A stretch of 64,000 nucleotides of DNA from Halorubrum sp. CSM-61 (lineage in GTDB: Archaea > Halobacteriota > Halobacteria > Halobacteriales > Haloferacaceae), in assembly GCF_003781945.1 (NCBI RefSeq), contig NZ_RJJW01000002.1:15-64014 (forward strand), read 5' to 3'. The notes under the pieces were generated by a model. The model saw nothing but the letters and a program-made list of their open reading frames with translations. It searched no databases and was not told where the DNA came from. Made by a program: the position numbers and the translations under genes. Below are positions 51,275-60,115 of this stretch, one piece after another (the first letter of the stretch is position 1; every line of letters starts with the position of its first letter).

Positions 51275-52147
51275 ATGCCCCTCCACTCCACGCCCGCGGC
51301 CCCTCCGAGTCCCCTCCAGACCGCGATCGATCCCCTCCCGACCCTGATCGGCGTCGCCGCGCTGCTCGTCGGTCTCGCGTTCCTCGCCCGCGGGGGACGC
51401 GGATCCCTCGACGCCGTCCGCGTCGCCCGCGCGACCGCGACCGATCCCCGATCGCTGCAGGCCGGCGACCGCCGGGTGCAGATTACCGGGCGCGCCGAAA
51501 CCGTCTCGGAGGCACGCGGCGGACCCGACGGCGACGGAGGCGCTTCCGAGACCCTCCCCGCCCCGTTCACCGACGAGGACTGCCTCTGTTGTTCCTACGA
51601 CGTGTCGGAGTACCGCAGTCAGGGGAAGGGTCGGTCGTGGGTGTCGATCGACTCCGGCGAGGCGGGAGTCCCGTTCCGCGTCGTCGTCGACGGCGTCGGC
51701 GTCCGCGTCGACCCCGCGGCCGCCGACTTCGCGTTCAGCGTCGACGAGGACGTCGAGGTCGCGGCCGACGAGACGCCGCCCGAGCGCGTCCGCCGGTTCA
51801 CGGACGCGGTGGAGGCGGTCGACGAGTCGGAGGCGGGCTGGAAACTCGGTCCGCTCACGGTCGGAAACGACCCCGAGCGCAGGTATCGCCAGCGAGTCCT
51901 CCGCTCCGGCGACGACGTGACGGTGGTCGGCGACGCGACCGCCTTCCCGGCGGCTCCGGTCGGCGAGGTGAAAGCGCGGATCGAGGGCGGTTCGCCGTTC
52001 GTGATCGGGGACGCGAGCGCGCGCCGGACCGCGCTCCGGCTGGTCGGGCGGTCGGCGGTTCCGGTCGTCCTCGGTCTCGTCGCGCTGACGGTCGCGGCGC
52101 TGGCGCTCTCGCCGGTCCTCGGCGCGGTCGTCGGGATCGCCGGATGA
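51275..52147 (+). CDS. GIDE-domain membrane protein
   Basis: The 290-residue protein has a hydrophobic helix near ~23-42 and a C-terminal pair (~250-290). Between them is a domain with CCSYDVSEY, SWVSIDSGEAGVPFRV and VGVRVDP, the pattern of the GIDE/MULAN-type domain (C-x-x-Y..., VPF...V-DP). No RING finger is present, so ubiquitin-ligase activity is not implied. Prokaryotic relatives are membrane proteins of unknown function. Confidence 0.72.
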   Translation: MPLHSTPAAPPSPLQTAIDPLPTLIGVAALLVGLAFLARGGRGSLDAVRVARATATDPRSLQAGDRRVQITGRAETVSEARGGPDGDGGASETLPAPFTDEDCLCCSYDVSEYRSQGKGRSWVSIDSGEAGVPFRVVVDGVGVRVDPAAADFAFSVDEDVEVAADETPPERVRRFTDAVEAVDESEAGWKLGPLTVGNDPERRYRQRVLRSGDDVTVVGDATAFPAAPVGEVKARIEGGSPFVIGDASARRTALRLVGRSAVPVVLGLVALTVAALALSPVLGAVVGIAG

Positions 52148-52209
52148 ACGGGGACGCCCCTGCTCCCTTCCCCGACAGGCCTTTCTAACGGACACGCGTT
52201 GGTCACCGT

Positions 52210-53511
52210 ATGTCAGACGACGAGCCGAAACCGGGGTCCGCGGAGGACCAGGGGCCCGTGACGATCACGCCGGAGCTGGCCGACCGCCTCGCCGAGAAGC
52301 GGGCGGAGCTGTTCGAGGAGTTCGAGATCCGCGACGAGTTCCCGAGCGAGGTCATCCGCGAGGCCGAGGCCCGGACCGAGGACGTGTACGAGGAGATCGA
52401 AGCCGAGATCGACGAGCGCGAGGACCTCCGCGATCTCACGACGTGGACCACCGACCCGGTCGACGCGCAGGACTTCGACGACGCCATCTCGATAAAGCGG
52501 GAGGAGGGCGCCTACCGCCTGTGGGTCCACATCGCCGACGTGACCCACTACGTCACCCCGGACACCGCGATGTGGGAGGAGGCGGTCCAGCGGGCCAACA
52601 CCGTCTACCTGCCCGACTACACGATCCACATGCTCCCGCCGGTGCTCGCGGAGACCGTCTGCTCGCTCGTCCCGAACGAGGACCGGCTCGCGCACACCGT
52701 CGAGATGGAGATCGACGACGAGACGCTCTCGTTCGAGGACATCGACATCTACAAGTCCGTCATCAACTCCGACGAGCGGCTCACCTACTCGGAGTGTGAG
52801 AACCGCCTCGAAGACCCCTCGCTCCCGCTCGGCGAGGAGAACGCGCTCGCCTTCGAGCTCGCCGACAGCATGCACGAACAGCGCAAGGAGGACGGCTCGC
52901 TCGTGTTAAACCCCCGGCGGGACCGCGCACACACCATCATCGAGGAGTCGATGCTGAAGGCGAACAAGGCGGTCACGCACACGCTGATGTGGGACCGCGG
53001 CGTCGAGGCGATGTACCGCGTCCACCCGCAGCCGACCCCCGATCAGTGGAGCGAGGCGCTCAAGGAGATCCAGGAGCTCGACGGCGTCTCCATCCCCGGC
53101 GACGCGTGGGGCGACGACCCGCGGAAGGCGGTCAACGCCGCCCTCGAAGAGTCGCCCGACCGCCAGCTCAACAAGATCCAGCGCGCCGTGCTGAAGGTGA
53201 TGCCCCGTGCGAAGTACATGAACGACCCGTTCGGCGGTCACCACGCGCTCAACTTCGACATCTACGGGCACTTCACCTCGCCCATCCGCCGGCTCTCGGA
53301 CACGATCAACCACTGGATCGTCCACGAGAACGACGTGCCGGAGAATATCCTCGAACTCTGTGACCACGCCAGCGACAAGCAGAAGGACGGCGAGACCGCG
53401 GAGCGGCTCTACAAGCAGTTCCTCCAGGAGGTCGGCCTCGATCCCCACGCCGTCAACAACCGCGGCGTCGAGGTCGTCGACGACCCCGAGGAAGCGAAGC
53501 ACACGGTCTGA
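52210..53511 (+). CDS. rnr: RNB-domain exoribonuclease (archaeal RNase R-like)
   Basis: The 433-residue protein consists mostly of an RNB domain (~75-410) with the acidic metal site DPVDAQDFDDAISI (~82-95), AYRLWVHIADVTHYV and the H-F-T-S-P-I-R-R-type block GHFTSPIRRLSDTI (~356-369). It degrades RNA 3' to 5'. It lacks the cold-shock and S1 domains of bacterial RNase R, as haloarchaeal RNase R does. A MmgE/PrpD gene follows after 96 bases. Confidence 0.92.
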   Translation: MSDDEPKPGSAEDQGPVTITPELADRLAEKRAELFEEFEIRDEFPSEVIREAEARTEDVYEEIEAEIDEREDLRDLTTWTTDPVDAQDFDDAISIKREEGAYRLWVHIADVTHYVTPDTAMWEEAVQRANTVYLPDYTIHMLPPVLAETVCSLVPNEDRLAHTVEMEIDDETLSFEDIDIYKSVINSDERLTYSECENRLEDPSLPLGEENALAFELADSMHEQRKEDGSLVLNPRRDRAHTIIEESMLKANKAVTHTLMWDRGVEAMYRVHPQPTPDQWSEALKEIQELDGVSIPGDAWGDDPRKAVNAALEESPDRQLNKIQRAVLKVMPRAKYMNDPFGGHHALNFDIYGHFTSPIRRLSDTINHWIVHENDVPENILELCDHASDKQKDGETAERLYKQFLQEVGLDPHAVNNRGVEVVDDPEEAKHTV

Positions 53512-53607
53512 ACGTCTCGGACATCTCTTCGCGCTCGCCTTCTCGCGCCCGTCGCCCCCGCCTGCCGTCAGCCGAACCTTGATGCGGTCGGCCCTCCACC
53601 CGTCGAC

Positions 53608-54987
53608 ATGGTTACCGACCGCATCGTCGACCACTGCGCGACCGTCGACGGCGACCGTCCGGACCTGCCGGCGCACCTCCTCGACTGGTTCGCCGTCGCG
53701 ATCGGCGGGGCGGCCCACGCCGACTCCTCGCCCGCCGTCCGCGACGGGATCGACCGGATCGCGGGGCCGACTCCCGACCCGGCGACCGACGAGACGGCCA
53801 CCGTCCTCCCGACCGGCGAACTGATGACGCCCGCGGACGCCGCGTTCGCGAACGGCGCGCTCGCGCACAGCCTCGACTTCGACGACACGCACCTCCCCTC
53901 CTCGCTGCACCCGGGCGCGCCGACGGTCGCGGCCGCGCTCGCGGCCGCCGAGGCCGCCGACGCGAGCGCGGACCGATTCCTCGCGGCGGTCGCGGCCGGC
54001 TACGACGTGGCCTGCACCGTCGGCGAGGCGGTCGGCCCCGACTCCCACTACGACCGCGGGTTCCACGTGACCGCCACCTGCGGGACCTTCGGCGCGGTCG
54101 CGGCCGCGGGGGTGGCGCGCGGGCTCGACGGCGACGCGCTCCGGAACGCCCTCGGGATCGCCGGGAGCCAGGCGGCCGGCTCCCTCCAGTTCCTCGCGAA
54201 CGGCGCGTGGAACAAGCGGCTCCACCCGGGGCTCGCCGCCCGCCGCGCGATCGAGGCGACGGATCTGGCGGCCGCCGGCGTCGTCGGCGCGGCCGACCCC
54301 CTCGACGGCGAGCACGGCTTCTTTACGGGCTACAGCGACGACCCGAACCCCGCGGCGTTCGACCGGCTCGGCGAGCGCGACGCGGTCGCGGAGACGGGGC
54401 GCAAGCCGTACCCCTGCTGTCGCTACCTCCACTCCGCGATCGACGGGCTCCGGGAGATCGCGCCCGCGGTCGACCCCGCCGACGTGGAGTCGGTCGAGAT
54501 CGCGATCCCGAGCGCCGGCGTCAGGCTCACCGGCGACCCGATCGAAGCGAAGCGGCGCCCCGAGAGCTTCGTCGACTGCCAGTTCTCGGGCCCCTTCGCC
54601 GCCGCGCTGACGCTGACCGAGGGGTCGGCCGGCGCCGAGCCGTTCCTGCGCGCCGTCGGCCGGTTCGACGACCCGCCGCGCTGGGACGACCCCGAGATCC
54701 GTCGGCTGATGGACGCCACGACCGTGACGACCGACGAGGCGATCGAGCGTCGGTTCCCGGAGGAGTGGGGCGCGGAGGTGGCCGTGACCGCCGGGGGCGA
54801 GACGCACGAGCGCTCCGTGAGCGTCCCGCTCGGCGAGCCCGAGAAGCCGATGTCCGACGCCGACGCGCGGGCGAAGGCCGAGGGGTTACTCGCCGGGACC
54901 GGCGTCGACGCCGACCGCCTGACGGCGGCGATCGAGTCGCTCGGGGACCGGTCGCTCGCGGAGCTGGTGGACGCGGCGACTGCCTGA
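53608..54987 (+). CDS. MmgE/PrpD-family protein
   Basis: The 459-residue protein spans the whole MmgE/PrpD fold, beginning TDRIVDHCATVDGDRPDLPA. It contains ANGALAHSLDFDDTHLPSSLHPGA, AAVAAGYDVACTVGEA and NKRLHPGLAARRAIEA. The family includes 2-methylcitrate dehydratase and itaconate decarboxylase, so it acts on tricarboxylic-type acids; which one cannot be told. The gene is plus-stranded and followed by a converging universal stress gene. Confidence 0.88.
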   Translation: MVTDRIVDHCATVDGDRPDLPAHLLDWFAVAIGGAAHADSSPAVRDGIDRIAGPTPDPATDETATVLPTGELMTPADAAFANGALAHSLDFDDTHLPSSLHPGAPTVAAALAAAEAADASADRFLAAVAAGYDVACTVGEAVGPDSHYDRGFHVTATCGTFGAVAAAGVARGLDGDALRNALGIAGSQAAGSLQFLANGAWNKRLHPGLAARRAIEATDLAAAGVVGAADPLDGEHGFFTGYSDDPNPAAFDRLGERDAVAETGRKPYPCCRYLHSAIDGLREIAPAVDPADVESVEIAIPSAGVRLTGDPIEAKRRPESFVDCQFSGPFAAALTLTEGSAGAEPFLRAVGRFDDPPRWDDPEIRRLMDATTVTTDEAIERRFPEEWGAEVAVTAGGETHERSVSVPLGEPEKPMSDADARAKAEGLLAGTGVDADRLTAAIESLGDRSLAELVDAATA

Positions 54988-55038
54988 AAAAGGGGTTCGG
55001 TCGGCGATCTTGAGACCGTTCGCCGACGGCCCGGAGCC

Positions 55039-55491
55039 CTACTCGTCCTCGTTCGGCTTCCCGACGATCACCGGCCGGTCGGCGTTGAGCAGGACGGTCT
55101 GGCTGACGCTGCCGAACAGCGCCTTCCCGACCGGCGAGCGCTTGCGCATCCCGAGGACGATCGCGTCCACGTCTCGGTCGCCGGCGACCGCGAGGATCGC
55201 CTCGGCGGCGTCGCCGACGTGGAGCTCCCGGTCGTGGGCGATCCCGAGCGCGTCGAGCCGCGCCTCCACGTCGGTGAGCGAGTCGGGGATCCCGCGGAGC
55301 TCCTCGATGGACTCGTTGACCTCGTCGATGACGGACGACCCGGCCTCATCGGCCGGCGCGTCGACCGACTCGTACACGTGCAACAGCGTGACCTCGACTT
55401 CTTCCGGGTCGACGGGGAGCGATTCGAGGATGTCGACCTGCGAGAGCGCGCGCTTCGCCTCGATGTCGACCGGCAACAGGACGTGGTACAT
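55039..55491 (-). CDS. Universal stress protein (UspA family)
   Basis: The 150-residue protein begins MYHVLLPVD and shows the alpha/beta UspA fold with an ATP-binding-type end [30 protein letters not shown] (G-x2-x-G-S/T pattern). It helps survival under stress by binding nucleotide. ATG 55491 is chosen, since a CTTAAAAT-type box lies ~20-25 bases upstream in the 47-base gap before the MFS gene. Confidence 0.9.
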   Translation of the reverse strand: MYHVLLPVDIEAKRALSQVDILESLPVDPEEVEVTLLHVYESVDAPADEAGSSVIDEVNESIEELRGIPDSLTDVEARLDALGIAHDRELHVGDAAEAILAVAGDRDVDAIVLGMRKRSPVGKALFGSVSQTVLLNADRPVIVGKPNEDE

Positions 55492-55538
55492 ATCCCACGA
55501 TTCATCACGGGCGCTCTTAAAATCGGTCGTCGCCACAA

Positions 55539-56807
55539 TCAGTCTCGCCGCGTCGCGAACCGCGAGACCGCGGCGGCCGAGAGCGCGCCGAGCGCCGCGA
55601 TCCCCGCGAGGACGAGGAACAGCTCTCGCGGACCGGCTCGGGTGAGGACCGCGCCCGCGAGCGCGGCGCCCAGCGACCCGACGCCGAAGATCCCGAGGTA
55701 CGTGTAGCCGAACGAGATCCCGCGCGCCTCGCTCGGGGAGTAGGCCGCGACCGTCGCCTGCGAGAGCGGCTGGACCGTGAACAGCGCGACGCCGAGCGCG
55801 AGCGCGGCCGTGACGAACGTCGCCGTGGTCCGCCCGGCGGGCACGAACAGGAGCGCGAGGACCGCCAGAATTCCCATCAACGCCATCAGCCCGCGCTCCG
55901 GCGGCACGCGGTCGGCGATCCGTCCGCCGAGGTACTGGCCGAACACGCCGACGGTGAGGACCGCCACATACAGGTACCGTCCCACGTCGAACTCCTCGGC
56001 GTACGGGCTCTCGGGGTCGATGAGCTGCACGTCGATCAGCCCGCCGAGCACGTCGCCGAGGAGGTCCGGGAGGAACGTGAGGAACGTCCGGTAGTAGAGC
56101 CCACTGAACGTGACGAACGCGAACACGATCAGGAATCCCCCGGCGAGCAGCACGCGGGTGTCCTCGGCGATCGTCGAGACCGATACCTCGCCTTTGGTGC
56201 CGCCGGAGCCGCCGTTACCGCCACCGTCGCCGCTCTCTTCCTCCGTATCCGGCATCGCGTCGTCGACGTCGACGGTCGCCCCGTAGGCGGCGACGACGAC
56301 CACGGGGGCCGTGAGCGCGGCCGCGACGATCCGCCAGTCGAAGGCCAAGAGGAGGAGCGCGGTCGCCAGCGGTCCCAGCGCGATCCCGAGGTTCCCGCCG
56401 ATCCCGTGGTAGCCGAGCGCGGTTCCCCGCTGGTCGACCGCCTTCGAGAGCAGGGACAGCCCGGCCGGGTGGTAGACGCTCGCGGTGACGCCCCACGCCC
56501 CGATCGCGACCGCGAGCGTGAGGAGGTTGGGCGCGACGCTCACCAGCAGGAACGAGCCGGCCATCCCGGCGAGACACGCGAGGATGAGCGGTTTCGACCC
56601 GAAGCGGTCGACCAGGATGCCGCCGGGGAGCGCACCGACCCCGAACAGCCCGTACCCCACGGTCACGACGAGCCCGAGGGCGGCCGCAGTCGTCGAAAAC
56701 TCCCCGATCCACACGGTCAACAGGATCGGGATCGACAGCTCGTAGGTGTGGACGAGCCCGTGGGAGCCGGCGGTAAAGGCCACGATCCGTCGTTCGGCCG
56801 AGTCCAT
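55539..56807 (-). CDS. MFS transporter
   Basis: The 422-residue membrane protein shows about twelve helices and a central acidic/Gly-rich loop (~185-215). It has the MFS pattern with [22 protein letters not shown] (an A-motif-like region between helices 2 and 3). Such carriers move sugars, drugs or organic acids; the substrate is not evident. It is the gene upstream of the stress protein on the same strand. Confidence 0.88.
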   Translation of the reverse strand: MDSAERRIVAFTAGSHGLVHTYELSIPILLTVWIGEFSTTAAALGLVVTVGYGLFGVGALPGGILVDRFGSKPLILACLAGMAGSFLLVSVAPNLLTLAVAIGAWGVTASVYHPAGLSLLSKAVDQRGTALGYHGIGGNLGIALGPLATALLLLAFDWRIVAAALTAPVVVVAAYGATVDVDDAMPDTEEESGDGGGNGGSGGTKGEVSVSTIAEDTRVLLAGGFLIVFAFVTFSGLYYRTFLTFLPDLLGDVLGGLIDVQLIDPESPYAEEFDVGRYLYVAVLTVGVFGQYLGGRIADRVPPERGLMALMGILAVLALLFVPAGRTTATFVTAALALGVALFTVQPLSQATVAAYSPSEARGISFGYTYLGIFGVGSLGAALAGAVLTRAGPRELFLVLAGIAALGALSAAAVSRFATRRD

Positions 56808-56915
56808 TGGAAGCCGGTTCTCCGTCGCTCGTGAAAGGTCCGGGGGTACCCGCCGCCGTTGCCGCGAGGCGGGGGATGGCGGATGCGGTCGCGGGGGCGG
56901 GGACGGGTGCAGGGG

Positions 56916-58109
56916 TCACTCCGCCATCGCCGTCTCCCCCACCGGCGGGTCAGACCGGATGACGGCGACGACGAGGACCGCGGCGACGAGACACACCCCG
57001 GAGAGCAGCGTCCAGCTCGCCTGGTAGTCGAAGACGTCCGCGAGGTAGCCGAACGCCGGCGGCGCGAACAGCGCACCCGAGGTCAACGCGAGCTGGCAGC
57101 CCGCGGTCGCGCTCCCCATCTGATCGGAGGGAACGAGCGTCGCCATACAGGAGTAGTAGACGCCGGTGAAGCCGAGGACGAAGAAGCCGAGCGCCGCGAA
57201 CGCGACCCCGGCGTTGGTAGGGGTCGAGGTCCGCGCGACCACGAGGAACAGGACCGCGCTGGCGACCGTCTGCACCAGCAGAATCGCGCCGATCCGGGTC
57301 TGGGGGTCGCCGGGGAGGTGATCGGAGAGCCAGCCGCCGAGCAGCCGCCCGCCGCTCCCGAACAGCTGGACGATCGCGAGCACGACGCCGCTGAACGCGA
57401 CCGACGCGCCGATCGATTCCTCGACGTAGAGCACGGTGTACCCCGTCGTCGTGAACAGCGCGGCGCCGAGGAACAGCCCGGAGACGGCCAACAGCGCGTA
57501 CGGGCGGTTCGACGCCAGCCCGTGGAGGTCCGGGTAGCTGCTCGCCCCGCCGCCCGCGCCGCGGTAGAAGGCGTAGAAGCCGGCGGCGACGACGACGCCG
57601 AGCGCGGCCGCGATGAGGAACCCGATCTCCCAGAAGAAGTAGCCCGCGAGCCCGGTGACGAGCAGCGCGCTGATCCCGCTGCCGCCGGTGACCCCGACCT
57701 GCTTGATCCCCATCGCGGTGTTCTGCCTGCCGGGCGCGACGCTGTCGTACACCGCCTTGTTCGTCCCGGGCATCGCGGTGCTGTACACGGAGCCGAGCAG
57801 GAAGACGGCCGCCAGAAGCAGCGCGTACGTGGGCGCGCCGGCGACGAGCACCATCCCGGCCGCGAGCCCGACGAGCCCGAGAGAGAGGGTCCGCCGCTCG
57901 CCGAACCGGTCCGTGAGCGCGCCCACCGGAAGCAGGAACACCGCGTAGCCGAGGGTGAGCGTCGTGACGACGATGCCGACCCTGAACCGCGAGAGCCCGA
58001 ACTCGTCGCGGAAGAAGGGCGTCGCCGCGAAGACGGTGTAGTAACAGATGCTCGCCGACACCTGCCACAGCGTGACCAGCGAGACCGTCCGCCAGTAGGC
58101 GCGATCCAT
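56916..58109 (-). CDS. MFS transporter (second)
   Basis: This 397-residue protein has twelve hydrophobic segments. It shows PVGALTDRFGERRTLSLG, the MFS A-motif between helices 2 and 3, and GGRLLGGWLSDHLPGD for the matching motif in the second half. It is not closely similar to the MFS gene next to it (gap 108 bases, same strand), so they may have separate substrates. The divergent gene at 58268 encodes an acyl-CoA dehydrogenase. Confidence 0.88.
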   Translation of the reverse strand: MDRAYWRTVSLVTLWQVSASICYYTVFAATPFFRDEFGLSRFRVGIVVTTLTLGYAVFLLPVGALTDRFGERRTLSLGLVGLAAGMVLVAGAPTYALLLAAVFLLGSVYSTAMPGTNKAVYDSVAPGRQNTAMGIKQVGVTGGSGISALLVTGLAGYFFWEIGFLIAAALGVVVAAGFYAFYRGAGGGASSYPDLHGLASNRPYALLAVSGLFLGAALFTTTGYTVLYVEESIGASVAFSGVVLAIVQLFGSGGRLLGGWLSDHLPGDPQTRIGAILLVQTVASAVLFLVVARTSTPTNAGVAFAALGFFVLGFTGVYYSCMATLVPSDQMGSATAGCQLALTSGALFAPPAFGYLADVFDYQASWTLLSGVCLVAAVLVVAVIRSDPPVGETAMAE

Positions 58110-58267
58110 TCACCATCAGGCACCGCATCCCGATTCATAAGCGGTCCGCTCTCGGCAAACGGCGGCCGTCGCGGCCGGGGATTTCGGACGGCCGCGGGCC
58201 CCGCCGCCGGCTCGCACGGATCGCCACGACGCTAACCCTTATGCGACGCCGTAGCCCACGTGGGCGC

Positions 58268-59470
58268 ATGCCACGAGACTGGCGCGACTCGGTCGATCTC
58301 ACCGAACGGCAGGCGCTCGTTCGGCGGAGCGTCCGCGACCTCTGTTCGGAGTTCGACGACGAGTACTGGCGGGAGCGCGACCGCACGGCCACCTATCCGC
58401 AGGAGTTCGTCGACCGGCTCGCGGCCGACGGCTGGCTCGGCATGCTGATCCCAGAGGAGTACGGGGGCGTCGGGATGTCGACCAGCGAGGCGGTCGTGAT
58501 GATGGAGGAGATCGCGGCCAGCGGCGGCGGGTTCGCGGCGCCCCAGTCGATCCACGGCGGGATCTACAACTCCGTCCCCATCGTGAAGTACGCCGACGAG
58601 GAGCTGAAGGAGGAGCTGCTTCCGAAGGTCGCCGCGGGCGAGGAGACGATTCAGGCGTTCGGGCTGACCGAGCCGAACGCGGGCTCCGACTCGACGGCGA
58701 TGGAGACTCGAGCACGACGCGACGGCGACGAGTACGTGATCAACGGCGAGAAGGTGTGGATCTCGCGGGTCGAGGACAGCGACTACCTGCTGTTGATGGC
58801 GCGGACGACCCCACGCGAGGAGGTCGAGAAGCGCACGCGCGGCATCTCGATGATCCTCGTCGACCTGGAGGACGCCTACGCCGACGGGCTGGAGATCGAG
58901 CGCATTCCGAAGACGGCGAGCCGGGCGGTCCACTCCTACCAGCTCTACTTCGACGACGTGCACGTCCCGGCGCGGAACCTCGTCGGCGAGGAGGGCGAGG
59001 GGTTCTATCAGATGCTCGACGGGCTCAACGAGGAGCGGCTGGTGATCGCCGCGGAGTGTCTGGGGCTCGGCGAGACGGCGCTGGAAAGCGGGATCGACTA
59101 CGCCAACGAGCGCGAGGTGTTCGGCGGTCCGATCGGCGCCAACCAGGCGATCCAGCACCCGCTCGCGGAGGCGTACGCCGACTTACTCGCCGCGAAGAAG
59201 GTGATCTACGACGCGGCCGACCGGCTCGACGACCTCGACCGGACCGAGGCCGGCGCCGAGGCGAACGTCGCGAAGTACCTCGCGGCCGAGGCCGCGTTCG
59301 ACGCGGCCGACGCCGCGGTCCAGACGCACGGCGGCTTCGGCGTCGCCCGCGAGTACGACGTGGAACGGTACTTCCGCGAGGCGCGGCTGACCCGGCTCGT
59401 CCCGGTGACCCAGCAGCTCGCCTTGAACTACCTCGGCGAGCGCGTGCTCGGGCTCCCGCGGTCGTACTGA
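58268..59470 (+). CDS. Acyl-CoA dehydrogenase
   Basis: This 400-residue FAD enzyme oxidises acyl-CoA at the alpha-beta bond. It has GMLIPEEYGGVG near the N-terminus, AFGLTEPNAGSDSTAME (~136-152), the signature region KVWISRVEDSDY, and QTHGGFGVAREYDVERYFREARL (~357-379) close to the C-terminus. ATG 58268 is chosen because homology begins MPRDWRDSV; a longer frame from 58241 adds only basic residues. The exact acyl chain specificity is not clear. Confidence 0.92.
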   Translation: MPRDWRDSVDLTERQALVRRSVRDLCSEFDDEYWRERDRTATYPQEFVDRLAADGWLGMLIPEEYGGVGMSTSEAVVMMEEIAASGGGFAAPQSIHGGIYNSVPIVKYADEELKEELLPKVAAGEETIQAFGLTEPNAGSDSTAMETRARRDGDEYVINGEKVWISRVEDSDYLLLMARTTPREEVEKRTRGISMILVDLEDAYADGLEIERIPKTASRAVHSYQLYFDDVHVPARNLVGEEGEGFYQMLDGLNEERLVIAAECLGLGETALESGIDYANEREVFGGPIGANQAIQHPLAEAYADLLAAKKVIYDAADRLDDLDRTEAGAEANVAKYLAAEAAFDAADAAVQTHGGFGVAREYDVERYFREARLTRLVPVTQQLALNYLGERVLGLPRSY

Positions 59471-59584
59471 CTCACCCGCTTCCGTTCGATATCGACCCGT
59501 CGACGAACGATACCGGGAGTGAGTATTGCAGATCGGTGGCGGCGAAACAGTACTTAAACGAGCTACGAGCGACAGCGACGATCG
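59471..59584. other. Short spacer before element F
   Basis: The region has little of note beyond AGTACTTAAACGAG near 59550, a further TATA-like box, and GATCGGTGGCGG, which may be a degenerate start of another repeat element. Confidence 0.35.
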
Positions 59585-59928
59585 CTTATAAATGACAGGC
59601 GGTGGCGTCGCCGGCGGCAGAGCCGCCGGCTGCAAGAGGCGCGTTGCGCCTCCCTGCGTGCCTCCGAGCGGCCGACAGGCCGCGAGGAGCACGCGCGAGG
59701 GAGTCGCTGGCGGCTATCGCCGCCAGCGACGAGGCTGGGGAGGTGTGAGGCTGCGGTGCTGAGCGGTCGGGTGGGACTCAAAGGGGCAGCCGCTGTGGAC
59801 GGCGCAGGCGACGCGAGCACCGCAACGAGGGAGCAACGCGACCGAGTGAGGCGCGCGGCGAGCGTGCGCCGTCCACAGCGGCTGGGGCTTTGCAGGTCTT
59901 CACCGCAATACCGTCGATCACTTATAAA
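59585..59928 (+). repeat. Dispersed structured element F
   Basis: This is the clearest copy. It has the 5' box CTTATAAA (59585), GGCGGTGGCG, hairpins GCCGGCGGC/GCCGCCGGC and GCGTGCC...GGAGCACGC, and the second main hairpin (59703-59714 with 59719-59730, 12 perfect pairs). The core GACTCAAAGGGGCAG is at 59775-59789. The long arm 59787-59806 pairs perfectly over 20 bases with 59865-59884; its sequence differs from the matching arm in C. The tail is GGGGCTTTGCAGGTCTTCACC, and the 3' box CTTATAAA ends at 59928. It lies between two convergent genes. An extra CTTATAAA follows at 59955-59962. Confidence 0.88.
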
Positions 59929-60115
59929 CAGCCGCCAGCAACACCACTCGATCGCTTATAAACAACCGATCAACCAATGTGCTATACCCACTCCCGCCAT
60001 CGATCAAGGGCTGTTTCGCGAGAGGAGACCGCCAAAGAAGCGGATCGCGACGGCGTCGAACTCCTCTCTCGCCTGACGATCGAGCGACGAAAGCGCCCGC
60101 TGCCGCTTTCGCCCG
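59929..60115. other. Spacer after element F
   Basis: The spacer contains one more CTTATAAACAACCG box (59955-59968) and otherwise no recognisable gene or structure up to the stop codon of the TRAP permease gene. Confidence 0.4.

Noticed and set aside
52906-54807. 633-codon minus-strand frame opposite RNase R and PrpD genes
   Set aside because: Low-complexity Arg/Val/Asp sequence and antisense to two genes with clear families.
59775-59800. Reverse strand of the core (CTGCCCCTTTGAGTC) as a tRNA T-arm
   Set aside because: It looks like TTCGAGTCC, but the flanking bases do not form a five-pair T-stem and there is no complete cloverleaf.
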